Positions 49,935 through 59,500 of a stretch of 64,000 bases of DNA are shown here, in pieces. Made by a program: the position numbers and the translations under genes. The stretch lies in the NCBI GenBank assembly GCA_035552155.1, contig DASZLX010000057.1:48195-112194 (forward strand). The letters are read 5' to 3'. The stretch is from DASXHY01 sp035552155 (GTDB lineage Bacteria > Verrucomicrobiota > Verrucomicrobiia > Limisphaerales > DASXHY01). The notes under the pieces were generated by a model, which was given only the letters and a program-made list of their open reading frames with translations, made no database searches and was not told the DNA's origin. Every line of letters begins with the position of its first letter. The stretch's first letter is position 1.

Positions 49935-51286
49935 CCGTTCTCAATGCGCTGGCGCACAAACGCAATGTGCTCGCGCAATCCATAAAACTGCCCGGCAAAG
50001 GACGCCGGAACTTTCATGCGGTTCACCAGTTCTTCGATTTGGTCCAGTTGTTGCCGCAGTTCTTCGCGTTTTCCGGGCGGGATTTCGCCGAACAACTCCC
50101 GCTCCACTTTCAGCAAATTGCGATACCACCGGTAAATGCGCAGTTGGGTTCGCAATTTGTACGCAGTGGGGACCAGCTTCAATCCTGGGATCAACAACAG
50201 CACCATGGGCACAAACGCCACCAATAACCGGTTCACCAGACTGGCGAGCCAAAAAGGCAGGGAGCGATAAAGAAACGTTTTGCCGGAGGTATAATAGCGC
50301 GCGGCTTCCGGATCGATTTTTAGCTCCTGTTGGAGCGGCGCCGGAAACTCGCCCCGGTGTTGAAGCAACGAGGCATTGCCGTGGACCTCCCGCGCCGCTT
50401 CCAGCAACAAATCGCAGAGGGCCGGATGCAATCCCGCGCGCGCCACCAATTCGACCGTGGGGCCAATCAGGCGCACATCGTTCGGAGGAAGGTCCTTGCC
50501 GAAATCAATTGATCCTTGAGGAAGGTCCAACCGGTTCAGGTAGGCGAACCGACGCGTGTAACCGTCCGCCTGTTTGAAATCGTACATCTGGATTCCCGGT
50601 GCGTGGAGCAAAGTGCGCATGATTTGAGCCGAGGCCGAATCGCCCATGAGAAAAACCGCATCCACCTTGCCGTCCAAAAAAGCTTTGGCCGCGTCGTCCG
50701 CATCCAAATCCAGAAAGGTTGTCGCGCCATCGGCCCGGACGCCGTTCGTTGCGAGCAACGTCAGCGCCAGTGTCCGGGTGCCAGTGCCGGGCGCGCCCAC
50801 GGCGAGTTTTTTTCCGGCGAAGTCGGACAAAATATTCACCGGCGCGGAACTCCGATAAAATATCAACAGCGGCTGATGAGAAATGCTGCCCAGGGACAGC
50901 AGGGTGGCTTGGTTATCGACCTCAGTCTCGCCGGTTTGAACGAAACCAATATCCACGCGAAAGTGCGGATCGGAAAGCCGCCGGAGATTTTCCACCGACC
51001 CTTCCGACGGCAAAATTTTCAGTGTCACGCCGTTACTGGATAGAATGTCCCGATACCTTTCGGCAATGCGTTCGTAAGAACTGCCCGCCGGGCCGCTCGT
51101 GATGATGAGGGTCCGCGGAGGCGCGGAATGGATCGACCAAAAAACCGCCGCAACCATCACCGCCAGGATGAAAAGAACCGTTGCGGCGGCGGCGGTTTTG
51201 GTCATGCCAAAATTTTCCGTGAATGTGGACAAGACGTGCGAAACCATTACGGGTTCGCCTTTCCCAGGATTATTTGCAGCCGGCAT
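49931..51286 (-). CDS. TAXI-family TRAP solute-binding protein with N-terminal anchor and C-terminal membrane region
   Basis: The 451-residue protein has an N-terminal membrane anchor (TVLFILAVMVAAVFWSI), then a TAXI substrate-binding domain (about residues 55-330: LIITSGPAGSSYERIAERYR, VDIGFVQTGE, LAVGAPGTGTRTLAL). A further membrane segment (LLVAFVPMVLLLIPGLKLV) and a coiled-coil tail rich in Glu/Arg follow. TAXI proteins normally serve TRAP transporters, but no TRAP permease gene is here; membrane-tethered TAXI proteins may act as sensors. ATGs at 51247 and 51205 are alternative starts; the last has GGAAA upstream. It is the first gene of a three-gene overlapping operon. Confidence 0.78.
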   Translation of the reverse strand: MPAANNPGKGEPVMVSHVLSTFTENFGMTKTAAAATVLFILAVMVAAVFWSIHSAPPRTLIITSGPAGSSYERIAERYRDILSSNGVTLKILPSEGSVENLRRLSDPHFRVDIGFVQTGETEVDNQATLLSLGSISHQPLLIFYRSSAPVNILSDFAGKKLAVGAPGTGTRTLALTLLATNGVRADGATTFLDLDADDAAKAFLDGKVDAVFLMGDSASAQIMRTLLHAPGIQMYDFKQADGYTRRFAYLNRLDLPQGSIDFGKDLPPNDVRLIGPTVELVARAGLHPALCDLLLEAAREVHGNASLLQHRGEFPAPLQQELKIDPEAARYYTSGKTFLYRSLPFWLASLVNRLLVAFVPMVLLLIPGLKLVPTAYKLRTQLRIYRWYRNLLKVERELFGEIPPGKREELRQQLDQIEELVNRMKVPASFAGQFYGLREHIAFVRQRIENG

Positions 51287-51353
51287 ATTTTTTATTCGTC
51301 ACGGCTTAGAGAAGCCTCCCATTACGATTTATGATTTTTGCTGAACACACACA

Positions 51354-52370
51354 TCAATTTTCTCCTGAAGGGGGCGGGAGGCTTACGCTGGAAGAGAGGG
51401 GTTGGCCAAAATTCGGCGTTCCGTCGGTATTCCAGGTGAACGGCTGAATGTGGATATCGCGCTGCCGTCTACCTTGCGCGATGAGCGCATGATACACGAG
51501 CCAATCTTCCTTGCCGTCCGGTGATTTCACGAAGGAACAATGACCCGGACCGAAGACTTTGTCCGTGTGCGCGAAAATGGGTTGAGGTGCTTTGACCCAT
51601 GAATGCGGGTCCATCACATCGCCGCCGGTCCATGTGAGCTGGCCGAGGCAATAATTATCATCCCAAAATCCGCTCGCAGAAAAAATGACGAATAGCCGGC
51701 CATTGTGCCAGAGCGTTTCCGGGCCTTCATCGATATGCGGAAAATCGTGCTGCTCCCAGCTTCGATCGGGCTGCGAGATGCACACCCGCTCGCCGCTGAT
51801 CGTCCACGGATTGCTCATGGGCGCGATGTAAAGATTTTGCACCCCGTCCGTTGCTCCGGGCCAACCCGCCCAGATGAAATAAAGTTTTCCGTCCGGCATC
51901 TCGAGCACGGTGCCATCGATGGCCCAGTGGTCATCGGGTGCAGCAATTTTGCCTTTGAAGGTGAAGGGTGCTTGCGGGTCATCCGCCGTTCCCTGCAGGA
52001 CATACATGCGATGATGCGGATTGGCGCCGTCGTCAGCGGCGACATAGATGTACCATTTGCCTTGGAGCAAGTGCAGTTCCGGCGCCCAGATCTCATGCGA
52101 GTAAGACGTATTGGTGGGAGGTTGCCAGACACGTTGCCAATGGTTGACGCCGATGTCCTCGAGGCGCGCCGCGCGATTCACCCATACTCCGTCAGGCCGC
52201 GACTGGCAGAGAAAATAATTGGTGCCCCAGCGAACGACCCAGGGATCCTGCCCCCGGGCGACGACGGGATTTTTAAATTCGCGGTGTGCGGTTTGGCAAT
52301 TCGCCGGCGGCGGCGCGCTGAAAACCAGTACCAGCGAAAGCAGCGCCAACGGCAAACATTTCGGATTCAT
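51354..52370 (-). CDS. Secreted glycoside hydrolase family 43 protein
   Basis: The 338-residue protein has a signal peptide (MNPKCLPLALLSLVLVFSAPP) and a five-bladed propeller with GH43 residues in order: the Asp base in ARGQDPWVVRW, the pKa-modulating Asp in HWAIDGTVLE and the Glu acid in DEGPETLW. Likely substrates are arabinose- or xylose-containing polysaccharides such as arabinan, as for related alpha-L-arabinofuranosidases and endo-arabinanases. It is a single gene, 67 bases upstream of the TAXI gene in the same direction. Confidence 0.85.
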   Translation of the reverse strand: MNPKCLPLALLSLVLVFSAPPPANCQTAHREFKNPVVARGQDPWVVRWGTNYFLCQSRPDGVWVNRAARLEDIGVNHWQRVWQPPTNTSYSHEIWAPELHLLQGKWYIYVAADDGANPHHRMYVLQGTADDPQAPFTFKGKIAAPDDHWAIDGTVLEMPDGKLYFIWAGWPGATDGVQNLYIAPMSNPWTISGERVCISQPDRSWEQHDFPHIDEGPETLWHNGRLFVIFSASGFWDDNYCLGQLTWTGGDVMDPHSWVKAPQPIFAHTDKVFGPGHCSFVKSPDGKEDWLVYHALIAQGRRQRDIHIQPFTWNTDGTPNFGQPLSSSVSLPPPSGEN

Positions 52371-52538
52371 TGGCTGGCCAATTTATATTTCCCCCTTGTG
52401 GTTGACGATAAAAAACCGGAATCGGCGCACGGTTTGAAACGCGGGACTTGCCGCCGAGACGCCGACGCCCTCAGGCCGCCTTAACCGTTCGACAAGTTTC
52501 CCGGGCTGGCGCATGATGGCGAGATATCTTTTGGAAGA

Positions 52539-54599
52539 ATGCCTGCGAAATCCGCCACCGTCACGCCGCCGAACCGCATCGCTCGGTGGCGGGCGATTCT
52601 GCCGGGATTGGCGATGGTGCTGCTCGTCGCCTTGGCCTACCTGCCCGCCTTGCACGGGCAATTCATCTGGGACGATGATTTTCACGTTCTCAAAAATGCC
52701 GCGCTCCGATCGCTGAACGGTTTGTGGCGCATCTGGTTTGAGCCGGGCGCCACGCAGCAGTATTACCCGCTCACTTACTCCTGCTTTTGGATCGATTATC
52801 ATCTGTGGGGCCTCAATCCTCCGCCGTATCACGCGGAGAATATTCTGCTGCATGCTCTCAATGCCCTGTTGGTCTGGCGGCTTTTGCGGCGACTGGGCGT
52901 GCCCGGAGCGTGGCTCGGCGCAGCGCTGTTTGCCTTGCACCCGGTTTGCGTTGAATCCGTGGCGTGGGTGAGCGAGCGCAAGAACACGCTTTCAGGATTC
53001 TTTTTCCTGATGTCTTTGCTGACTGCAATCGAATTCTGGTTGCCCCGGCGGGTCGGACTTCGGAAGGGTGAAGGCAAAACGGAAATTTCAGAAACCACTT
53101 TTGACCCGCGCAAATTTTACTGGCTCGCGCTATTCCTCTTTCTTTGTGCGTTGTGGTGCAAAACCGTTACGGCGGTCTTGCCGGGTGTCATCCTCGTGCT
53201 GGCCTGGTGGAAGCGCGGACGGTTGCGGTGGAAGGACGCGGGTCTAGTGCTGCCGTTCCTGGCGCTCGGACTTGGGTTCGGATTACTGACGGCCTCCATC
53301 GAGCACAAGTCCGTAATTGACGCCGCCGCGAACCTCGAGGAGTGGAAGCTGTCTTTGTCGGCGAAGTTTTTCATCGCCGGGCGGGCGTTGTGGTTTTATC
53401 TGGGAAAATTGGTCTGGCCGTATCCGCTAATTTTTATTTACCCGCGATGGAACATCACGCATTTGCGACCGCTGGACTATTTGCCGCTGGCGGCGGCCGT
53501 GATCGGGTTGGCATCGCTCTGGTTCAAGCGCCGGACCTGGGGGCGGCCGGCACTGGCGGCGGCGGGTTATTTTGTCATCGTGCTGTCTCCCGCGCTGGGG
53601 TTCGTGAACATCTTTCCCTTTCGCTATTCTTTTGTGGCGGATCATTTTCAATATTTGGCGGCGCTCGGGCCGCTGGCATTGTTAGCCGCGGGAATCACTT
53701 CTGTGCTGGCGCGGTTTCCCGGCAAAAATGCGCAGCTGAAACCCGCACTGATTGGCGGATTTTTATTATTGATGGCCGTCCTGACATGGCGGCAGACCGG
53801 GGTTTATCGCAATCTTGAAGTGCTCTGGCGCGATACGCTCGCGCGTAATCCTGCCGCGTGGATGGCCCATGACAACCTCGGGCGTTACCTGACCGAATCG
53901 CGCCGTTTTGAGGAGGCGGACATTGAATATCACAAGGCCATCGCGACTCGCCCGAACGATCATATAGCCTATTATGATCTTGGGTTGGAAGCGGCCATTC
54001 AGGGCAATCTCGAGCAAGCGGTTCAGGATTTTTACAAAACCCTCGACCTCGCCCCCAGCTTTGCCATGGCGCATTATGAACTTGGCAATGTCTTCGCGCG
54101 CGAAGCAAATCTGGACGACGCCGCCCACGAATACAACGAGGCGCTCAAGGCGTTTCCCGATCTCGTTTTGGGTCATTTCAACCTGGCCAATGCGTTAGCC
54201 CGCCAGGGAAAACTCGATGAAGCGATGGGGGAATATAAGCGCACACTGGAAAACGACCCGGACTATGCTCCGGCGCACGCCGCCCTTGGGCGAATCCTGG
54301 CTTCGCGCGGAAATCTAGATGGAGCAATCGAGCATTACCGCGCGGCATTGGAGAGCGATCCGAATTCGGTGGAGGCGCTGGCAAATCTCGGCAACGCATT
54401 AGTATCCAAGGGACAGTTGGAACCGGCGATCACCTGCTATCGGGAGGCGCTGCAACTGGATCCTAATAGCGCCGTGATTCACTTTAATTTGTCGGTGGCA
54501 TTGGCCAAACAGGGCAACATTTCGGAGGCGGACCAGGAGCGGGCGGAAGCGCAGCGGCTTCAGGTCGGCGTTCAAGGGGGAATGACGCGCGATCGATAA
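52539..54599 (+). CDS. TMTC-like membrane protein with C-terminal TPR repeats
   Basis: The 686-residue protein has a multi-pass membrane half (about residues 20-410) with the loop FIWDDDFHVLKNAALR, YYPLTYSCFWIDYHLWG and HALNALLVWRLL, then ALFALHPVCVESVAWVSERK. This is the DUF1736/TMTC pattern of GT-C-fold glycosyltransferase-like proteins. About seven TPR units follow (for example LGRYLTESRRFEEADIEYHK and the PNSVEALANLGNALVSKGQL unit). In animals TMTC proteins mannosylate cadherins; the bacterial role is unknown. It is a single gene divergent from GH43. Confidence 0.83.
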   Translation: MPAKSATVTPPNRIARWRAILPGLAMVLLVALAYLPALHGQFIWDDDFHVLKNAALRSLNGLWRIWFEPGATQQYYPLTYSCFWIDYHLWGLNPPPYHAENILLHALNALLVWRLLRRLGVPGAWLGAALFALHPVCVESVAWVSERKNTLSGFFFLMSLLTAIEFWLPRRVGLRKGEGKTEISETTFDPRKFYWLALFLFLCALWCKTVTAVLPGVILVLAWWKRGRLRWKDAGLVLPFLALGLGFGLLTASIEHKSVIDAAANLEEWKLSLSAKFFIAGRALWFYLGKLVWPYPLIFIYPRWNITHLRPLDYLPLAAAVIGLASLWFKRRTWGRPALAAAGYFVIVLSPALGFVNIFPFRYSFVADHFQYLAALGPLALLAAGITSVLARFPGKNAQLKPALIGGFLLLMAVLTWRQTGVYRNLEVLWRDTLARNPAAWMAHDNLGRYLTESRRFEEADIEYHKAIATRPNDHIAYYDLGLEAAIQGNLEQAVQDFYKTLDLAPSFAMAHYELGNVFAREANLDDAAHEYNEALKAFPDLVLGHFNLANALARQGKLDEAMGEYKRTLENDPDYAPAHAALGRILASRGNLDGAIEHYRAALESDPNSVEALANLGNALVSKGQLEPAITCYREALQLDPNSAVIHFNLSVALAKQGNISEADQERAEAQRLQVGVQGGMTRDR

Positions 54600-54775
54600 A
54601 TCAGCGCAGCGTCCCGCGCAAACCCTTTCCACGAACCTTGCACCAGCACGGCGCGCGTCGCGGCTGGACACCATCGGCGGATTTAGACATTCTTGCTGCG
54701 TGATTAAAAGAGGCCCAGTCTTCGTGACACAGTTCGTCGGCGACTGTCCATTCCTTTTATAACGCAACCAACATT

Positions 54776-56182
54776 ATGGATCCCGCACCCACTCACATAC
54801 CGCCAGCGGCCACGCCTCCGATTATTGCGTCGGTTCCCAAAAAGTCTAAAAAGGGACGCAAGACACTTTTTTTCATCATTGCTGGCTTAATACTCGTAGT
54901 CGTGGTGCTGGCGGTGATTGTGCACGGGAAAAAGCCGCCGATTATTGTTCAAACGGAAAAAGTGGCGCGGCGCAACATCACGGAAATTGTGGTCGCGAAC
55001 GGAAAAATTCAGCCGGTCACACAAGTAACCATCAGTCCGGAAGTCGCCGGTGAAATCATCTCGTTGCCGGTGAAGGAAGGTGATCGCGTAAAAAAGGGCG
55101 ACCTGCTTGTGCAAATCAAACCGGACAATTACCAGGCCACGCGCGACTCGGCGGATGCGAATTACCGCTCGGCGCTGGCGAACAAAAGCCTGGCGCAGGC
55201 GCAATTGGACAAGGCCGAGGCGGAATACAAACGCAACCTCGAGTTGTTTCAACACAAGCTGGTCTCGGATTCGGTTTTTCTCGATGTTAAAACCACTTTC
55301 GAAGTCGCCAAGCTCCAGTTGGAAACTGCATCGCACCAGGTGGATCAGGCGAAGTTCGGCCTCGATAACGCGAACGCAGATTTGAGCAAGACGACGATTC
55401 TTTCACCCATTACCGGCACGGTGGTCCAGTTGAAATCGCAACTCGGTGAACGCGTGCTGGGCACCTCGTTTAATATGGGCACAGAAATCATGACCGTGGC
55501 CGACTTGAACGAAATGGAGGCGCGGGTGGACGTGGGTGAAATGGACGTGGTGCTGATGCATCCCGGCCAGAACGCGCGCCTGGAAGTGGACGCGTTCAAG
55601 GATCAGAAGTTCAACGGCAAAGTCACGGAAGTGGCGAACTCGGCGAAGGGCTTTGGTTCGAGCGCAGCGAGCGCGTTGGGAAGCAGCAGCGCCACCGGTG
55701 ACGCCACGAAATTTGAAGTGCACATTCGGATCAAGGAAAAGGAATTGTTCCGCCCCGGCATGTCGGTAACGGCGGAGATCGAAACCCGATCACGAACGAA
55801 TGTGCTATCGGTGCCGATCGCGAGCGTCACAGCGCGATTGCCTCAAGACAAAAAAATCGCGAAGAATTCCGCGAACACAAATTCGGCGGCGGCCGGAACG
55901 AATGCATCATCGTTGACGGACACTAATGCCGTGAGGATGGACAAGAAAGCGAAGGACGCGCCCAAACAGGTGGATGTGGTGTTCGTCGTTGAGGGGGATC
56001 ATGTGAAGATGGTTCCGGTCAAAATCGGGATCAGCGATGATAATTATTGGGAGGTGACGGACGGCCTGCAGGAAGGGCAGGAGGTGGTTTCCGGCGGTTA
56101 TCATGCCATCAGTCACGATTTGGAAGACGGCAAAAAGATTACGAAAGGCCAGCCGCCGATGGGCGAGAAGAAAGAAATGTAG
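54776..56182 (+). CDS. macA: MacA-like efflux periplasmic adaptor (membrane fusion protein)
   Basis: The 468-residue protein has a short cytoplasmic tail, one membrane anchor (TLFFIIAGLILVVVVLAVIV), the lipoyl-like half (TISPEVAGEIISLPVKEGDR, VKKGDLLVQI), a helical hairpin rich in Ala/Gln/Lys, the second lipoyl half and beta-barrel (ILSPITGTVVQLKSQLGERV), and a membrane-proximal domain. A variable Asn/Ala-rich linker lies near residue 370. It bridges the inner-membrane ABC exporter to an outer-membrane factor. The ATP-binding gene follows after 51 bases. The outer-membrane factor is not in the window. Confidence 0.88.
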   Translation: MDPAPTHIPPAATPPIIASVPKKSKKGRKTLFFIIAGLILVVVVLAVIVHGKKPPIIVQTEKVARRNITEIVVANGKIQPVTQVTISPEVAGEIISLPVKEGDRVKKGDLLVQIKPDNYQATRDSADANYRSALANKSLAQAQLDKAEAEYKRNLELFQHKLVSDSVFLDVKTTFEVAKLQLETASHQVDQAKFGLDNANADLSKTTILSPITGTVVQLKSQLGERVLGTSFNMGTEIMTVADLNEMEARVDVGEMDVVLMHPGQNARLEVDAFKDQKFNGKVTEVANSAKGFGSSAASALGSSSATGDATKFEVHIRIKEKELFRPGMSVTAEIETRSRTNVLSVPIASVTARLPQDKKIAKNSANTNSAAAGTNASSLTDTNAVRMDKKAKDAPKQVDVVFVVEGDHVKMVPVKIGISDDNYWEVTDGLQEGQEVVSGGYHAISHDLEDGKKITKGQPPMGEKKEM

Positions 56183-56233
56183 TCCTGCCAGTGCCCAAAA
56201 AATGGCGACGGTCACAGACCGCCGCTACAAACC

Positions 56234-56923
56234 ATGAGTCTCATTCGACTTCAAAATATTTCGCGCCGCTACCAGATGGGCGCGGAGACCGTCCACGCCT
56301 TGCGCGAGATTTCGCTGGAAATCCAGCACGGCGAATATGTCGCCATCATGGGACCGTCCGGCTCGGGCAAGTCCACGTTGATGAACCTTATCGGATGCCT
56401 CGACACGCCGACCGTCGGGCAATATGAACTGAACGGCATCCAGGTGAGCGAGATGGACGACAATCGCCTGGCGGAAGTGCGGAACAAGGAAATCGGATTT
56501 GTTTTTCAAACATTCAACCTGCTCCCGCGTTCGGACGCATTGCGCAACGTGGAATTGCCGATGATTTATTCCGGCATCCCTCACGACGAACGCCGGCGTA
56601 TCGCGCTCGATGCGCTCGCGAGCGTGGGCTTGGGCGACCGGATTCATCATCGGCCTAACGAACTTTCCGGCGGCCAGCGGCAGCGTGTGGCCGTGGCTCG
56701 CGCGCTGGTGAACCGGCCTTCGATTTTGCTCGCGGATGAGCCCACGGGAAATCTCGACTCCAAGACCGGCGAGGAAATGATGGCCTTGTTCGAGCAGCTT
56801 TGGAGCAAGGGAAACACGATCATCCTCGTGACGCATGAAGAGGAAATCGCCCGGCACGCCAAACGGGTCATTCGCATCCGGGACGGTCTTATCGCCAGCG
56901 ACGAACCCGTGCAACGAGGATGA
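56234..56923 (+). CDS. ABC transporter ATP-binding protein (MacB/LolD type)
   Basis: The 229-residue ATPase has Walker A GPSGSGKS, the Q-loop in GFVFQTFNLL, the signature LSGGQRQRVAVARAL, Walker B ILLADEPTGNLD and the H-loop VTHEEE. The GNLDSKTGEE wording is that of the MacB/LolD/FtsE group. Because it lacks the membrane part fused in MacB, it must work with the separate permeases downstream. Its stop overlaps the first permease start (ATGA at 56920-56923). Confidence 0.93.
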   Translation: MSLIRLQNISRRYQMGAETVHALREISLEIQHGEYVAIMGPSGSGKSTLMNLIGCLDTPTVGQYELNGIQVSEMDDNRLAEVRNKEIGFVFQTFNLLPRSDALRNVELPMIYSGIPHDERRRIALDALASVGLGDRIHHRPNELSGGQRQRVAVARALVNRPSILLADEPTGNLDSKTGEEMMALFEQLWSKGNTIILVTHEEEIARHAKRVIRIRDGLIASDEPVQRG

Positions 56924-58146
56924 ACTTTCTGACCGAGTTACGCGAAGGGCTGGCGATTTCCTGGAGCGCCATTCGCGCGAACCGAATGCGCTCCGTGCTG
57001 GCGACGCTGGGCATCGTCATCGGAATCGTGACGGTGACGTTGATGGGCACGGCCATCGAGGGGTTGAATCGCTCCTTCGAGAAAAGCATTTCATTTATCG
57101 GGGGTGACGTTCTGTATGTGGACCGTGGCTCGTGGTTCATGCAATCGTATGAGGAATGGCGGGACTCGCAAAAGCGGCCCGCGCTCTCGCTTTCGGAAGC
57201 GGACGGGCTCGCGGAACAACTCACGCTTTCCAGCGCCGTGACTTCCGTGGCCTCCACCGACGAGCCGGTGAAATACAAAAAGCACAGTTCGGGCGGTGTT
57301 TCAATCATTGGCACAACCGAAAATTTCATGCTCACGATGGGCTTTACGGTTGATGAAGGCCGTTTTCTCTCCGCCGCGGAATGCGATTACGGGCGGCCCG
57401 TCTGCGTCATTGGAGCCACCGTGGCCACCAATCTCTTTCCCCATGAGTCGCCGCTCGGGAGCAAGGTGCTCATCGGCAATCTGCCGTTCCAGGTCGTAGG
57501 CGTGCTGGATAAGCAGGGCGGTTTCGTCGATAAAAATGTCGATAACCAGGTCATGATTCCGATGCCTCAATATATTTCCCATTTTGACGACAGCCCCGAT
57601 CTGCAAATCCAGGTCAAGGTGAAGGATATGGGGCAAGTGGATGAAGCGAAGGATGAATTGCGGCTGGTGATGCGCCGCCTGCGCCGGCTCGCGCCCAACG
57701 AACCTGACAATTTCGCCATCAATCAACAGGATCAAATTCTCACCATGTTTCATGCGGTTGCCGGGACCATTGGAGCGATCGGCCTCTTCGTCACCGGACT
57801 TTCGCTCTTCGTGGGCGGCATTGGCATCATGAACATCATGTTCGTGTCGGTCGCGGAGCGGACGCGTGAGATTGGCATTCGCAAAGCCATCGGCGCCAAG
57901 CGGCGGACGATTCTCCTGCAATTTCTCATTGAAGCGGCGAGCATTTGCCTGATGGGCGGAGGCATCGCGCTGGCCATCGCGTGGCCGGTGACATTGCTGA
58001 TGCAGCGCATGATGCCGGCGGAATTGTCATTGAATGTAGTGGCCATTGCGCTGGGCGTGGCGCTTGTGACGGGCGTGCTGGCGGGATTTTTTCCCGCGTG
58101 GCGAGCGGCGAGGATGAATCCGGTGGATGCGCTGAGGAATGAATGA
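56920..58146 (+). CDS. ABC transporter permease, MacB periplasmic core and FtsX domain (1)
   Basis: The 408-residue permease has the opening ISWSAIRANRMRSVLATLGI with the first membrane helix, a periplasmic core (about residues 45-270), and three C-terminal helices starting VTGLSLFVGGIGIMNIMFVS and AERTREIGIRKAIGAKRRTI, ending AARMNPVDALRNE. These are hallmarks of MacB-type mechanotransmission permeases. With the next gene it may form a heterodimeric exporter driven by the single ATPase. Confidence 0.92.
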   Translation: MNFLTELREGLAISWSAIRANRMRSVLATLGIVIGIVTVTLMGTAIEGLNRSFEKSISFIGGDVLYVDRGSWFMQSYEEWRDSQKRPALSLSEADGLAEQLTLSSAVTSVASTDEPVKYKKHSSGGVSIIGTTENFMLTMGFTVDEGRFLSAAECDYGRPVCVIGATVATNLFPHESPLGSKVLIGNLPFQVVGVLDKQGGFVDKNVDNQVMIPMPQYISHFDDSPDLQIQVKVKDMGQVDEAKDELRLVMRRLRRLAPNEPDNFAINQQDQILTMFHAVAGTIGAIGLFVTGLSLFVGGIGIMNIMFVSVAERTREIGIRKAIGAKRRTILLQFLIEAASICLMGGGIALAIAWPVTLLMQRMMPAELSLNVVAIALGVALVTGVLAGFFPAWRAARMNPVDALRNE

Positions 58147-58175
58147 GGCATGAAACGTTTCAGGTTTGAAATCAA

Positions 58176-59441
58176 ATGACTTTCCACAAACCCACGATTC
58201 TCCTCGCCGAGCTCAACGAAAGCTTCCGCATGGGCATGGGCGCTTTGGCGGCGCACAAGTTGCGCTCGGCGCTCACCTTACTCGGCGTGCTGATCGGGGT
58301 GTTTTCCATCATCGTGGTGATGACCGCCATGCGCGTGTTGCAGCATAATGTGGAGGAGAACCTCAGCCAACTGGGCGCGCAAACTTTCATGATCCGCAAG
58401 GCGCCGATGATTTTTTTCGACAACTCGGACGATGGTTTTGAAAAATTCCGGCGGCGGAAAAATATTACTATGCCCCAGGTAAAACGGCTGGAGGACAGAA
58501 CCACCCTGCCGGCGAGCATCGGAATGGAGACATCCTTTTGGGCGGGTGAATTGCAGACCAAGTATGGAAAAAGCGCTCCTGACGTGCAGGTATTCGGCGA
58601 AACCCCCGGCAGTTTTCCAGCGCATAATTGGTCAATGCAGGACGGGCGCGCGCTGTTGGAAATGGACGTGGATGGCACGCGGGACGTCTGCGTGCTGGGC
58701 AACAAAATTGCCGAGACTCTTTTCCCGCACAGCCCGGCACTCGGCGAATGGCTGAAGATCGACGGCATCAATTACTTGATCATCGGCGTTCTCGAATCTC
58801 GCGGCGGCACGCTGGGCGGGAACCAGGACAATTTTGTGGTAATGCCAATCACCACGGGCATGAACCGTTATGGACATTACTCCCGCAGCTTGAACGTGCT
58901 GGTGCAGGCGCGCGACGCCGCGAGCTACGACGCCACGGAGGAAGAAGTGCGCGGTGCGTTCCGGGTCATTCGCAAGGTGCCGCCCGGGCAGGAGGATGAC
59001 TTCGAGCTTTTTTCCAATGACTCGATGATTTCGCAATTCAACGATTTCACGCGCGCGGTGCGCATCGGCGTGGCGCTGGTCAGTTCCATTGCATTGCTGG
59101 CGGCGGGCATCGGCATCATGAACATCATGCTTGTATCCGTGACGGAGCGGACGCGCGAAATCGGCATCCGTCGCGCCGTCGGCGCGAAGAAGCGCAACAT
59201 CATGGCGCAATTCATCATGGAGGCAATCGTGTTATGTGAAGTCGGCGGCGTGATCGGCGTGGGGCTGGGAATCGCGGGGGGAAATGTTCTGGCGTTGGTC
59301 TTGAAATTACCGCCGGTGATCCCGGTGGATTGGGTGGTGCTGGGCCTGCTGATTTGCTCCGTGGTAGGTGTGGTATTCGGGACTTACCCGGCGTTTAAAG
59401 CCGCAAATCTCGATCCGATCGAGTCGCTGCGATACGAGTGA
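58176..59441 (+). CDS. ABC transporter permease, MacB periplasmic core and FtsX domain (2)
   Basis: The 421-residue permease is a paralog of the preceding one: GMGALAAHKLRSALTLLGVL at the start, a periplasmic core with DGRALLEMDVDGTRDVCVLG, and VSSIALLAAGIGIMNIMLVS then TERTREIGIRRAVGAKKRNI at the C-terminal helices, ending KAANLDPIESLRYE. The two permeases differ strongly in the periplasmic core, consistent with non-identical halves of one transporter. It lies 29 bases after the first permease. A palindrome (59449-59491) follows directly and may end the transcript. Confidence 0.92.
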   Translation: MTFHKPTILLAELNESFRMGMGALAAHKLRSALTLLGVLIGVFSIIVVMTAMRVLQHNVEENLSQLGAQTFMIRKAPMIFFDNSDDGFEKFRRRKNITMPQVKRLEDRTTLPASIGMETSFWAGELQTKYGKSAPDVQVFGETPGSFPAHNWSMQDGRALLEMDVDGTRDVCVLGNKIAETLFPHSPALGEWLKIDGINYLIIGVLESRGGTLGGNQDNFVVMPITTGMNRYGHYSRSLNVLVQARDAASYDATEEEVRGAFRVIRKVPPGQEDDFELFSNDSMISQFNDFTRAVRIGVALVSSIALLAAGIGIMNIMLVSVTERTREIGIRRAVGAKKRNIMAQFIMEAIVLCEVGGVIGVGLGIAGGNVLALVLKLPPVIPVDWVVLGLLICSVVGVVFGTYPAFKAANLDPIESLRYE

Positions 59442-59448
59442 GGTTCCC

Positions 59449-59491
59449 TGGGAGCGCTCGCTTCCCGACGGCGAGGCGCCAGCGCTCCCAG
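59449..59491. repeat. Palindromic ctgggagcgct repeat between convergent genes
   Basis: Perfect 11-bp arms ctgggagcgct (59449-59459) and agcgctcccag (59481-59491) enclose a 21-base loop. The element lies eight bases after the permease stop and nine bases before the converging DUF1573 stop, so it could act as a bidirectional terminator-like hairpin, although there is no T-run. It is related to the repeat in purL. Confidence 0.65.
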
Positions 59492-59500
59492 CATTTGGCC

